Assembly: GCA_016213505.1 (NCBI GenBank)
Contig: JACRAF010000064.1
Location: forward strand, 1 to 43,049
DNA length: 43,049 nucleotides
DNA from: Devosia nanyangense
GTDB lineage: Bacteria > Pseudomonadota > Alphaproteobacteria > Rhizobiales > Devosiaceae
Direction: 5' to 3'
Positions 1-7,289 of this stretch are shown one piece after another; the stretch's first letter is position 1; every line of letters starts with the position of its first letter. The position numbers and the translations under genes are program-made. The notes beneath the pieces are model-generated. The model was not told the DNA's origin. It saw only the letters and a list, made by a program, of their open reading frames with translations, and searched no databases.

Positions 1-267
1 GCCGTCAACCTCCTGATCTTCGTTGCTGGACGGCTGACCCGGGCAAGCCCTCCCCTCGTTCCGGCCGGCCACGAGGTGCCCGCCAGTCCCTTCGCCAATC
101 CGCTGCCGCAGGCGCTGATTCTCACCGCCATCGTCATCGGCTTTGCCATGTTCGTGTTCCTCATCGTCCTCGCCTTCCGCGCCTACCAGTCGCTCGATGC
201 CGACAACTCCGACCATATGCGGCTGGCCGAGCCCGAGGGCGAGCCCAACCCCCCGCTGGAGTATTGA
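1..267 (+). CDS. mrpC: Na+/H+ antiporter subunit C (MrpC/MnhC), 3' end only
   Basis: This is the C-terminal 88 residues of the small NuoK-like membrane subunit of the Mrp multi-subunit cation/proton antiporter in the inner membrane. The frame is open from base 1, so the true start lies outside the window. One long hydrophobic helix is visible (about residues 37-60, LILTAIVIGFAMFVFL), followed by a polar acidic tail rich in Pro and Glu, as in MrpC. The stop codon lies just before the mrpD start, so the genes are translationally coupled. The identification rests mainly on position: mrpD, E, F and G follow in canonical order. Confidence 0.85.
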   Translation, partial: AVNLLIFVAGRLTRASPPLVPAGHEVPASPFANPLPQALILTAIVIGFAMFVFLIVLAFRAYQSLDADNSDHMRLAEPEGEPNPPLEY

Positions 268-269
268 GC

Positions 270-1766
270 GTGATCACCCACGCAACTCCGCTGGCCGATT
301 GGGTGGTGGTGCTGCCGGTTGTGCTCTGCCTGCTGGGTGGCGCACTGCTGTTGATGCTTCGTACGGTCCTCAGGGTGCAACCCTGGATCGCCGCTGTGGT
401 GCTGCTCGCCGTCCTCGTGTGCGACGCCGTTCTATTCGAACGCGTGCTCAATGCCGGTCCGCTGTCGATGACCATGGGCAATTGGCCGCCGCCCTTCGGC
501 ATAAGCTTCACCGCCGACGTCATGGGCGCCGGCTTCGCGCTGGCTGCCGCCTTCGTGGCGCTGGCCGTGCTGCTCTATATGCAGATGGATACGCCCGAGA
601 GCGCCGTGCGCGACGGCATCTATCCGCTCGTCCTGCTGCTCGTCGCTGGCGTGAGCGGGGCGTTCCTCACCGGCGATCTGTTCAACCTCTATGTCTGGTT
701 CGAGGTGATGCTGATCGCCTCGTTCGGGCTGATCGTGCTCGCCGGCCATCCGCTGCAGCTCGACGGCGCCGTCAAATACGGCATCCTCAATTTCCTCGCG
801 ACGACGCTGTTCCTGGCGGCGCTCGGCCTGCTCTACGGCACGCTCGGCACGCTCAACATGGCCGACATCATCGGCGCGGCGCGGCGAGCCGACCTCACCT
901 CGCTCACCGCCATCGCCGCACTGTTCGCGCTCGCCTTCGGCATGAAGGCGGCGGTCTTCCCGGTCAACGCCTGGCTGCCGGCGTCGTATCACACGCCACC
1001 CGCCGCGATCTCGGCGCTGATGGGCGCGTTGCTCACCAAGGTCGGCGTCTACGCCTTCCTCCGCACGCTGGTGATGCTCCTGCCCGACGCGCGCGACGTT
1101 CTCGCCCCCGCCATCACCGTGATCGCCATTGCGACGATGATTCTCGGTCCGCTCTCGGCCGTCGCCGAAACCAATCTCCGCCGCGCTGTCGGCTTCATCC
1201 TCATCGGGGGCATCGGCATCGTTGTCTCGGCGGTGCCGCAGAGCCAGATCTCGGCGATTTTCGGCGCCCAGGTTTATGTCTTTCACGCAATTGTGACTCT
1301 CGCCGCGCTCTACCTCGTGGCCGGGCTGATCGAAACGGCGACCGGTGCCGTCGACAGCCGCCAGATGAGCGGATTGTTCGCGGCCAATTCCGTGCTGTCC
1401 CTGCTGTTTCTGCTGCTGGTGCTCGCCGTATCGGGGGTTCCCCCATTCCTCGGCTTCTGGCCCAAGCTGCTGCTTTTGCAGGGGTTTATCGCCGACGGAA
1501 ACTGGCTCCTGGTGTTCTCGCTGCTGCTTAACGCGCTGCTCACCCTCATTGCCGGCACCCGCCTGTGGTCCCGCATCTTCTGGCGTCCCGGACCGGCGGC
1601 CGGCACCCCGGTGCTTCCGCAAGGGATTGGCGCGGTTGTCCTTCTGACCGGGACCATCGTCGTCCTGGGGCTCTGGCCGAGCCTGCTCATGCGAGCCGGC
1701 GCCGTCGCCGCGGCCGATGTGCTCGACCCCGCCCGCTACATTTCCGCCGTGGGGCTGAGCCCATGA
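270..1766 (+). CDS. mrpD: Na+/H+ antiporter subunit D (MrpD/MnhD)
   Basis: This 498-residue polytopic membrane protein is related to the NuoL/M/N proton-pumping subunits of complex I. In Mrp complexes the D subunit carries part of the ion path that exchanges cytoplasmic Na+ for external H+. About 14 hydrophobic helices can be traced. The family-typical stretches are LFNLYVWFEVMLI (about residues 137-149), a conserved Lys in AFGMKAAVFPVNAWLP (about 229-244), and SYHTPPAAISALMGALLTK just after it. I place the start at GTG 270 because GGAG at 258-261 gives normal spacing. A TTG at 264 is in frame but too close to that site. Its stop overlaps the mrpE start (ATGA), so this is one operon. Confidence 0.93.
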   Translation: MITHATPLADWVVVLPVVLCLLGGALLLMLRTVLRVQPWIAAVVLLAVLVCDAVLFERVLNAGPLSMTMGNWPPPFGISFTADVMGAGFALAAAFVALAVLLYMQMDTPESAVRDGIYPLVLLLVAGVSGAFLTGDLFNLYVWFEVMLIASFGLIVLAGHPLQLDGAVKYGILNFLATTLFLAALGLLYGTLGTLNMADIIGAARRADLTSLTAIAALFALAFGMKAAVFPVNAWLPASYHTPPAAISALMGALLTKVGVYAFLRTLVMLLPDARDVLAPAITVIAIATMILGPLSAVAETNLRRAVGFILIGGIGIVVSAVPQSQISAIFGAQVYVFHAIVTLAALYLVAGLIETATGAVDSRQMSGLFAANSVLSLLFLLLVLAVSGVPPFLGFWPKLLLLQGFIADGNWLLVFSLLLNALLTLIAGTRLWSRIFWRPGPAAGTPVLPQGIGAVVLLTGTIVVLGLWPSLLMRAGAVAAADVLDPARYISAVGLSP

Positions 1767-2083
1767 TCCTCAAATGGCTGTCGCTGTTCGCGTTTTTCCT
1801 CAAGGAGCTGGTTGTCAGCACCCTCAAGGTCGCCTGGCTCGTCGTCCAGCCCAGGCCGCGGCTGCGTCCCGGCATCGTCGCTTTCCCGCTGACGGTGACG
1901 ACCGATGCGCAGATCACGCTCCTGGCCAATATGATCACCCTGACGCCGGGCACCCTCAGCCTCGACGTGTCCGACGACCGCAAGACGCTTTACATCCACG
2001 CCATCGACATCGAATCACGCGAAGCTCTCATCGGCTCCATCGCCGCCGGTTTCGAAACCAAGGTCCTCGAGGTGCTCCGATGA
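1763..2083 (+). CDS. mrpE: Na+/H+ antiporter subunit E (MrpE/MnhE)
   Basis: This 106-residue protein has an N-terminal membrane segment (KWLSLFAFFLKELVVS) followed by a soluble domain. It contains the MrpE pattern of a short proline/arginine-rich turn (QPRPRLRPGI), then ITLLANMITLTPGTLSLDV. Its length is short for the family, because many MrpE proteins have an extra N-terminal hydrophobic region and run to 150-160 residues. The Mrp subunit E is thought to help assembly or transport of the complex rather than form the main ion channel. The start overlaps the mrpD stop by 4 nt and the stop overlaps mrpF by 4 nt. Confidence 0.92.
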   Translation: MILKWLSLFAFFLKELVVSTLKVAWLVVQPRPRLRPGIVAFPLTVTTDAQITLLANMITLTPGTLSLDVSDDRKTLYIHAIDIESREALIGSIAAGFETKVLEVLR

Positions 2084-2349
2084 TCGAGTTGTCCACGACC
2101 ATCGCAATGGTCCTGCTGGGCTTGGCCATGGCCATGACCATCATCCGAATCATCGTCGGCCCGAGCCTCGCCGACCGCATCCTCGGGCTCGACCTGCTGA
2201 GCACGGTTTCGGTCGCTTTCATCGCCGTTTTCGCAATCCGTACAGGGCTTTACCAAAATATAGATATCGCCGTCGCCCTCACCCTCCTCGCATTTCTTTC
2301 GACAGCGGCTTTCGCCCGCTACCTGCTGCCCCGGTGGCACCGCCAATGA
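2080..2349 (+). CDS. mrpF: Na+/H+ antiporter subunit F (MrpF/MnhF)
   Basis: This 89-residue protein is predicted to have three membrane helices (TIAMVLLGLAMAMTIIRII; LLSTVSVAFIAVFAIR; IDIAVALTLLAFLSTAAFA). The signature GPSLADRILGLDLL after helix 1 is characteristic of MrpF. It is a small integral subunit of the Mrp complex. It starts inside the mrpE stop codon (ATGA) and ends inside the mrpG start, so production is likely coupled to its neighbours. Length and helix layout match the family. Confidence 0.93.
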   Translation: MIELSTTIAMVLLGLAMAMTIIRIIVGPSLADRILGLDLLSTVSVAFIAVFAIRTGLYQNIDIAVALTLLAFLSTAAFARYLLPRWHRQ

Positions 2350-2666
2350 CCTATGTGGCTAGCGCTCTCATTGTCATCGGTGCCGCATTTTGCGCTCTGG
2401 CGTCACTGGGAATTTTGCGCTTTCCCGATGTCTACACGCGCCTTCACGCGGCCTCCAAGGCCGGCCCGCTCGGCGCCGGATTGATCCTGCTGGCGGTTGC
2501 GCTCGCATCGGGAGACCTGGCCACTGCGGTGCGCGGAGTGCTTGGATGTGCGTTTCTGACCCTCACCGTTCCCCTTTCTGGTCATCTCTTGGCCCGCGCC
2601 GCACTTCGAGCCGGGACGCCATTGGCCAGTATAACGAGTATTAACGACCAGCGCGGCAATGGCTAA
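2346..2666 (+). CDS. mrpG: Na+/H+ antiporter subunit G (MrpG/MnhG)
   Basis: This is the 106-residue last subunit of the Mrp antiporter, with three predicted membrane helices. The family hallmark FCALASLGILRFPDVYTRLHAASKAGPLG (broken here as FCALASLGILRFPD and VYTRLHAASKAGPLG) is at about residues 15-43. I chose ATG 2346, which overlaps the mrpF stop by 4 nt, over an upstream in-frame ATG at 2334 that would extend into mrpF. It is the last gene of the operon. About 145 nt separate it from mucR, and I see no clear intrinsic terminator there. Confidence 0.94.
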   Translation: MTYVASALIVIGAAFCALASLGILRFPDVYTRLHAASKAGPLGAGLILLAVALASGDLATAVRGVLGCAFLTLTVPLSGHLLARAALRAGTPLASITSINDQRGNG

Positions 2667-2810
2667 GACTTGACTGCTGCCAAGTTGACCGAATTTGTCG
2701 CGGTGGAAGTCCCATCTGTAAGTTGCACCCCCCACATTTTCCTAATAAGGAATCGCGAGTAAGGCGAGACTGCGCCCACCTTGCTGCCAACAAGAACAAA
2801 AGGAAACGAT

Positions 2811-3236
2811 ATGACTGATCAGACTGGCGTTGGCGCGGGCACTGACAACGATCTCATCGATCTCAGCACTGAGATCGTGAGCGCTTATGTCAGCCACAAC
2901 GCGCTGAGCGTCTCTGACCTCCCCAAGTTGATCGCTGATGTCCACATGGCTCTGCGGGGCCTCAGGACCACGGGAGCATCGGAGCCGATCGAGGAACTCA
3001 AGCCGGCGGTGCCGGTTCGCAAGTCGGTCGCGGCGGATTACATCATCTGCCTCGAGGACGGCAAGAAGTTCAAATCGTTGAAGCGCCACCTCAGGACCCA
3101 CTATGATTTGTCGCCTGAGGAGTATCGAGAGAAGTGGGGTCTTCCCGCCGACTATCCGATGGTAGCGCCAAACTACTCGGCGACTCGCTCGCGCCTCGCA
3201 AAGGACAACGGCCTCGGCCGCAAGGCCGGCAAGTAA
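2811..3236 (+). CDS. mucR: MucR/Ros family transcriptional regulator
   Basis: This 141-residue protein of the Ros/MucR family is a global DNA-binding regulator in alphaproteobacteria that binds AT-rich sites and acts on envelope, polysaccharide, motility and cell-cycle genes. The N-terminal half is the oligomerisation region. The C-terminal prokaryotic zinc-finger domain spans about residues 75-135. In the finger the ligand set appears as C80, D83, H93 and H97: the second Cys of the classical finger is Asp, as in some other MucR proteins. The downstream box EEYREKWGLPADYPMVAPNY is nearly invariant in the family. The start at ATG 2811 is preceded by AGGA 6 nt away; an upstream TTG at 2781 lacks such a site. 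It stands alone between the Mrp operon and gafYZ. Confidence 0.95.
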   Translation: MTDQTGVGAGTDNDLIDLSTEIVSAYVSHNALSVSDLPKLIADVHMALRGLRTTGASEPIEELKPAVPVRKSVAADYIICLEDGKKFKSLKRHLRTHYDLSPEEYREKWGLPADYPMVAPNYSATRSRLAKDNGLGRKAGK

Positions 3237-3318
3237 GTACCACCTCAGATCCGGTGCCGTCGGGGGCCGATTTGGCTTGGCCAAGAGGTTGATCGCGAAG
3301 GCGAATTCGGGACGAAAC

Positions 3319-3355
3319 GGGGACTTATCCCCGTAGGATTGCTGTCCTCTATGCT
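3319..3355 (+). promoter_or_regulatory. gafYZ promoter with 14-bp palindromic operator
   Basis: The palindrome GGGGA-CTTA-TCCCC occupies 3319-3332. A -10-like hexamer TATGCT lies at 3350-3355, exactly 17 nt after the palindrome, so the palindrome takes the place of a -35 box. The same 14-mer (plus the following G), with the same 17-nt spacing to TATAGT, occurs in front of the GTA packaging genes at 32224-32260. I infer an activator site, most simply for the DnaA-like protein encoded immediately downstream. The spacing and the sequence are seen; the binding protein is inference. Confidence 0.75.
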
Positions 3356-3387
3356 ATAGGAATATGTTCCTATGCATGGAGGGTGGC

Positions 3388-3798
3388 ATGACGACTGGAT
3401 ACGCCCGCGAGGCCGAGCTGACGCCGGCCGAAGCGACGCGGGCGCGGCGCCGGCTGCGGCGGCTCAGGGCCGACGCAGAGGCGCTGCGCCTGGTCCGCAA
3501 AGTGGCCGAGTGGCGCGACGTGCCGCTCGAGACCCTGGTCCACACCACCCGCTGCGCGGCCGACATCGCGCTGTCGCGCCAGATCGCCATGTACCTCGTC
3601 CATACCGCGCTCAGCCGCTCCTACGACACCGTGGCCCTGTTGTTCCGCCGCGACCGCACCACCGTCGCCCACGCCTGTGCCCAGATCGAGGACCTGCGCG
3701 ACGACCGGCTGTGGGACCGCCGCCTCGCGGCGATCGAGGAGCGCTTCCGCCCCCGGCCGGATACGCACGCACGGGAGGCCTCCTATGCGGCGGCCTGA
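3388..3798 (+). CDS. gafY: GafY-like GTA transcriptional activator (DnaA domain IV-like HTH)
   Basis: This 136-residue protein has a basic N-terminal coil (about residues 13-40) and a C-terminal helix-turn-helix that resembles DnaA domain IV. The segment ALSRQIAMYLVHTALSRSYD (61-80) matches the domain IV entry. RDRTTVAHACAQIE (88-101) matches the DnaA signature, where DnaA has RDHTTV.HA. It lacks the AAA+ ATPase, so it is a DNA-binding protein and not an initiator. From what is known, the GTA activator GafA of Rhodobacter, and the split pair GafY/GafZ of Caulobacter, combine such a DnaA-like part with a DUF6456-type part. This gene overlaps a DUF6456 gene by 14 nt, which is the basis for the name. 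I chose ATG 3388 because GGAGG (3378-3382) sits 5 nt upstream. ATGs at 3364 and 3376 are in frame but poorly placed. Confidence 0.8.
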   Translation: MTTGYAREAELTPAEATRARRRLRRLRADAEALRLVRKVAEWRDVPLETLVHTTRCAADIALSRQIAMYLVHTALSRSYDTVALLFRRDRTTVAHACAQIEDLRDDRLWDRRLAAIEERFRPRPDTHAREASYAAA

Positions 3799-4363
3799 GG
3801 AGCCCCGCCGCCCGGTCGGCGAGGCGGCCAACCCCTTCGCCACGCAGCACCGGATGACCATACCGGGCCCCGACGGCGCCGAACTCAACCTCGCCGAGAG
3901 CCCGCTGGCCCGTCTGGCGGCCGCCACCAAGGGCGAGGCGCCGTTCCTCGAGCGGCACCAGGTGGAAGCGGGCGAGAGGGTGCGCCGCCTCGTCGAGCGC
4001 GCCCAGTTGCAGCCGCGCCTGACCATGGCCTATTCGGCCGCGCGCACCGCCGGCAACCGCCAGTCTGCCGCCGCTGAGATGTCCGACATGGCCGCCGACG
4101 CCCGCAAGGCGCTCGCCGCCATCCACCGCGTGCTGCCGCGCGATTGCGCCGGCGTGGTGCTCGACGTCTGCGGCCTCTTCAAGGGCCTGCAGCAGGTCGA
4201 GCACGAGCGCGGCTGGCCGCGCCGCAGCGCCAAGCTGGTGCTGCGCATCGGCCTCGAACAGCTGGCGCAGCATTTTGGCTTGAGCCCCGTCGCCATCGGC
4301 GAGCCCAATCGCAGGCCGCGCCAGTGGATGGGGGAGGGCGCCCGCCCGGAGCGCTTCGAATGA
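3785..4363 (+). CDS. gafZ: GafZ-like DUF6456 protein (GTA regulator, putative anti-terminator)
   Basis: This 192-residue protein has a DUF6456-type helical domain over about residues 65-190 (VEAGERVRRLVERAQLQPRL at 60-79, then LRIGLEQLAQHFGL). The last part looks like a helix-turn-helix typical of the family. In Caulobacter, GafZ is reported to act with RNA polymerase and Nus factors as an anti-terminator for the GTA cluster, and in Rhodobacter the matching part of GafA contacts RNA polymerase. Assignment here rests on domain resemblance plus the tight coupling to the DnaA-like gene (14-nt overlap). The alternative is a housekeeping DUF6456 regulator unrelated to GTA. The shared operator with the GTA promoter and an intrinsic terminator inside the GTA cluster argue for the GTA role. 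Confidence 0.75.
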   Translation: MRRPEEPRRPVGEAANPFATQHRMTIPGPDGAELNLAESPLARLAAATKGEAPFLERHQVEAGERVRRLVERAQLQPRLTMAYSAARTAGNRQSAAAEMSDMAADARKALAAIHRVLPRDCAGVVLDVCGLFKGLQQVEHERGWPRRSAKLVLRIGLEQLAQHFGLSPVAIGEPNRRPRQWMGEGARPERFE

Positions 4364-4371
4364 ACCCCGGC

Positions 4372-4788
4372 TCAGGCGGCGACGGCGCGCGCTTCGCTGC
4401 GGATGCGGTTGACCATGGCGACGAGGCCGTTGGAGCGCTGCGTGGAGAGGTGCTCGCGCAGCCCCAGTTCGTCGAACAGCGCGATGGCGTCGGTCTCGGC
4501 GATTTCCGGCGCCGGCCGGCCGGAATAGAGCGCGATCAGGATCGCCGCGAGGCCGCGCACGATCATCGCGTCCGACTCGCCGCGATAGCGGAGCAGGTCG
4601 CCCACCCGCTCGCTCACCAGCCAGACCTGCGAGACACAGCCGCTGACTTTGGTCGCCGCGTTCTTTTCGCCCTCGGCCAAGGGCGGCAGCGCCTGTCCGA
4701 GCTCGATGATGTAGCGGTACCGATCCTCCCAATCATCGAGATAGGTGAGGTTTTCGGCAATCTCGGCGAAGGCGTCAGGATGGGGCAT
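4372..4788 (-). CDS. sufE: SufE family cysteine desulfurase accessory protein
   Basis: This 138-residue SufE/CsdE-type protein accepts persulfide sulfur from the cysteine desulfurase SufS and passes it to the SufBCD scaffold for Fe-S cluster assembly in the cytoplasm. The active Cys is C51 in the conserved context KVSGCVSQVWL. The family pattern DDWEDRYRYIIELG lies at residues 18-31 and GLREHLSTQRSNGL near the C-terminus. Its length is normal for SufE. It is convergent with gafZ, with only 8 nt between the stop codons. It stands alone here, away from a suf operon, which is common in this group. Confidence 0.95.
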   Translation of the reverse strand: MPHPDAFAEIAENLTYLDDWEDRYRYIIELGQALPPLAEGEKNAATKVSGCVSQVWLVSERVGDLLRYRGESDAMIVRGLAAILIALYSGRPAPEIAETDAIALFDELGLREHLSTQRSNGLVAMVNRIRSEARAVAA

Positions 4789-4914
4789 GAGAGGTATTTA
4801 GGGCAGGAGGGGCGCCGGGGCTAGGGCGGTTGGGCTGGTGGAACAGGCACGCAGGGACGTCTCGCTCACGAACCTGAAGGAACCGTGGGCATAGCAGCTC
4901 GTTCACTTATTTCG

Positions 4915-4933
4915 GATATTGCGAATATTGCGA
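4915..4933. promoter_or_regulatory. Tandem ATATTGCGA repeats upstream of the antitoxin gene
   Basis: Two overlapping direct repeats of ATATTGCGA (4916-4924 and 4925-4933) form an AT-rich patch in a GC-rich background. It lies 48-66 nt before the antitoxin start. Toxin-antitoxin operons are usually autorepressed through such repeats near the promoter, so this may be the operator of the HTH antitoxin. The repeats are seen; the function is inferred. Confidence 0.4.
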
Positions 4934-4980
4934 TTAGTGGTTCGCATGTTATATTCGACGAGAGAACAGGGAACTGAACC

Positions 4981-5421
4981 ATGACCATGCTGCTTGAACG
5001 GCCAGTGCTGCCATCGCCCGCCGACCAGGAACTGGCCAATCTGGCCAGCCGCAGGCTGGCGCGCGCCAAGCAGGGGGAGCTTCGGGTGCAGGTGGATGGC
5101 GGCGAGATGCTTCGCTTGCCAAGAGCCGTCACGGCGCTGCTGTATCATCTGCTGACCGAGATGGCGCAGGGCAACGCCGTAACGCTGATTCCGATTCACG
5201 CCGAGCTGACGACGCAGGAAGCCGCCGACTACCTGAATGTCTCTCGCCCACACCTGATCCGCTTGCTCGAAAAAGGTGGAATACCTTTCCATATGGTCGG
5301 CGCGCACCGACGGGTGAAGTTCAGCGACTTGCAGACCTATCGAAATACGGCAGAGGAGGCACGTCAGCGGGCGATGGCCGAGCTGGCTTCCCAGGCCCAG
5401 GAATTGGACATGGGTTATTAG
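4981..5421 (+). CDS. Excisionase-family HTH antitoxin paired with a PIN toxin
   Basis: This 146-residue protein has a central-to-C-terminal MerR/excisionase-like helix-turn-helix: ELTTQEAADYLNVSRPHLIR (about 78-97), followed by LLEKGGIPFHMVGAHRRVKF. The remaining C-terminal helix is rich in Ala, Glu and Gln, as in antitoxins that embrace PIN-domain toxins. The N-terminal part (about 1-70) resembles the dimerising region of this antitoxin type. AGGGAA lies 7 nt before the ATG. The next reading frame overlaps its stop codon and encodes a PIN toxin, now broken. With the toxin frame lost, the antitoxin may be a remnant, but its own frame is intact. Confidence 0.82.
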   Translation: MTMLLERPVLPSPADQELANLASRRLARAKQGELRVQVDGGEMLRLPRAVTALLYHLLTEMAQGNAVTLIPIHAELTTQEAADYLNVSRPHLIRLLEKGGIPFHMVGAHRRVKFSDLQTYRNTAEEARQRAMAELASQAQELDMGY

Positions 5422-5993
5422 GCGATCCAGCTACACCGTCATCCTGGATGCTTGCGTCCTCTACCCCGCTCCCCTGCGGGACCTCCTGATGGAGCTCGCA
5501 GGGACCGGCCTGTTTCGGGCAAAATGGACGACCGAGATCCACGAGGAGTGGACCCGGACTCTCCTGAAAAACCGGCCCGACCTGGACCCCGCCAGGATCG
5601 AGCGAACCGTAGCCCTGATGAACGCCGCCGTGGCCGATTGCCTGGTTGAAGGCTATCAGGACATCGTCGGCGGACTGACCTTGCCGGACATGAATGACCA
5701 GGCACGTTCTCGCCGCAGCCATCCATTCGTCCTGCGACGCGATCGTCACTTTCAACCTCGCGGATTTCCCGCCCGAATCCCTCGCGAAGTATGACATCGA
5801 GGCGACGCACCCCGACGATTTCATCTTCAGCCAGTTTGGCTTGAACGACGCCGCGGTCCTCACGGCGGCGCAGCGCTGTCGAGAGCGACTGACAAGACCC
5901 GCGAGAAGCGTCGCCGAATACCTCGAAACGCTCGAGGCCCAAGGGCTTCCGAAAACCGTCGCCGAGTTGCGCGACTACGCCGGCGTTATCTAG
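5414..5993 (+). pseudogene. PIN-domain toxin, frameshifted
   Basis: Two overlapping frames together encode a PIN-domain ribonuclease toxin. Part one reads SSYTVILDACVLYPAPLRD (the first catalytic Asp is in LDAC) through to GLTLPDMND in the frame of base 5489. Part two continues as RHVLAAAIHSSCDAIVTFNL (the conserved RHVLAAA and VTFN boxes) in the frame of 5694 and ends at 5993. The frames join at about 5697-5703. Removing one base, most simply the A at 5700, restores NDRHVLAAA. The gene also lacks a standard start codon at its expected N-terminus: only GTT 5414 or ATT 5417 is available before the conserved region, and the first ATG (5489) would delete the catalytic Asp. It is either a real inactive toxin or a sequencing error. 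Confidence 0.8.
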
Positions 5994-6008
5994 GTGCGGC
6001 GTTTGCAT

Positions 6009-6094
6009 CGCATATTCACCGCACAATATGCGGCGAATAGACTTGCCCATGCGGCGAATATGACCCATAATCTCCGCAGGAGATGCGGCGATTA
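6009..6094. promoter_or_regulatory. Inverted and direct repeats at the fic promoter
   Basis: Two overlapping structures are visible just before the Fic start. First, a perfect inverted repeat, CGCATATT (6009-6016), 8-nt spacer, AATATGCG (6025-6032). Second, three direct copies of TGCGGCGAATA (6029-6039, 6050-6060, and TGCGGCGATTA at 6084-6094), with an inverted one-mismatch copy at 6013-6023. The third copy runs into the ATG. Such spacing suggests an operator that a product of the locus binds to repress the gene. The repeats are seen; the binder is unknown. Confidence 0.55.
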
Positions 6095-7203
6095 TGTCGA
6101 GCTACATCTATGACTTGGCCGGGTGGCCGCGGTTTCATTGGGACGACACGGCGCTGTCGGGGCAATTGGCGTCGGTTCGCCATCGCCAGGGCCGCCTGGT
6201 CGGTCGCATGGAAGCCCTGGGGTTCCAACTGCGCGGCGAAGCCGTGCTTCAAACGCTGACAGAGGACGTTCTCAAGTCCAGCGAGATTGAGGGCGAAACC
6301 CTCGACTCCGAGCAGGTGCGCTCCTCCATCGCGCGCCGCCTCGGCATGGACATTGGCGCGCTCGCACCCGCCGACCGCGACGTCGAAGGGGTCGTCGACA
6401 TGATGCTCGACGCCACGCAGAACTATGCCGAGAAGCTGACCAGGGACCGGCTGTTTGCGTGGCACGCGTCGTTGTTTCCCACGGGCCGCAGCGGCATGAA
6501 CAAGATCATCGTGGGAGCCTGGCGCGACGACAAGAGCGGTCCCATGCAGGTGGTCTCGGGGCCGGTGGGCCGCGAGAAGGTGCACTATCGGGCACCTCCT
6601 GCCGAACGTCTCGATCGAGAGATCGACGCCTTCCTCGACTGGTTCGAGGCCAAGCCCGACCACGACCTCGTGGTCAAGGCCGCCGTGGCGCATCTCTGGC
6701 TGGTGACCATCCATCCCTTCGACGATGGCAACGGGCGCATCGCGCGCGCCGTCGCCGACATGGCGCTGGCGCGATCGGAGCGGAGCCCGCAGCGCTTCTA
6801 CAGCATGTCGTCGCAGATGCGGATCGAGCGCGGCGCCTACTACGACATCCTGGAACACACGCAGAAGGGCAGCCTCGACATCACCGCCTGGCTCGGTTGG
6901 TTCCTCGGGTGTCTCGATCGCGCTTTCGACGGCGCGGAAGCTGTCCTTGCGAAAGTGCTGGCCGAGGCCCGCTTCTGGGAGAAGCATGCGGGACACCCCT
7001 TCAACGATCGGCAGCGCGACATGATCAATCGATTGCTCGACGGCTTTGCCGGCAAGCTCACGTCCGGCAAATGGGCGAGGATCGAGACGTGCTCGCCCGA
7101 CACTGCTCTGCGCGACATCAATGACCTGCTCGAGCGCGGCGTCCTCGCGAAGGAACCGGGCAGCGGGCGCAGCACGAATTATGCCCTGGCCGAAATCGAC
7201 TAG
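6094..7203 (+). CDS. Fic family protein with DUF4172 N-terminal domain
   Basis: This 369-residue Fic enzyme probably transfers AMP from ATP to a protein side chain. The Fic core motif is HPFDDGNGRIAR with catalytic His207. The inhibitory helix motif S/TxxxEG is SSEIEG (residues 62-67), placing it N-terminal to the core, so it is a self-restrained (class II) Fic. The N-terminal region (WPRFHWDDTALSGQLASVRH) is DUF4172. The C-terminal part (about 295-365) looks like a winged helix (SPDTALRDINDLLERGVLAK), often used to bind DNA in these proteins. AGGAG at 6078-6082 precedes the ATG. The gene is monocistronic, directly after the broken PIN toxin. Confidence 0.92.
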   Translation: MSSYIYDLAGWPRFHWDDTALSGQLASVRHRQGRLVGRMEALGFQLRGEAVLQTLTEDVLKSSEIEGETLDSEQVRSSIARRLGMDIGALAPADRDVEGVVDMMLDATQNYAEKLTRDRLFAWHASLFPTGRSGMNKIIVGAWRDDKSGPMQVVSGPVGREKVHYRAPPAERLDREIDAFLDWFEAKPDHDLVVKAAVAHLWLVTIHPFDDGNGRIARAVADMALARSERSPQRFYSMSSQMRIERGAYYDILEHTQKGSLDITAWLGWFLGCLDRAFDGAEAVLAKVLAEARFWEKHAGHPFNDRQRDMINRLLDGFAGKLTSGKWARIETCSPDTALRDINDLLERGVLAKEPGSGRSTNYALAEID

Positions 7204-7289
7204 GGCGAGCGCGATCACTTCAGTGCGCGGCGGATGGTGAGCGCACGTTGCGGTACGTCACCCCTCACCCGGCTGCTAGGCTCGGCCTT

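Noticed and set aside
3319..3332. TTATCCCC inside the palindrome as a DnaA box or replication origin
   Set aside because: It differs from the DnaA box TTATCCACA at key positions, occurs only twice, and there is no cluster of boxes or AT-rich unwinding region. Promoter spacing explains it better.
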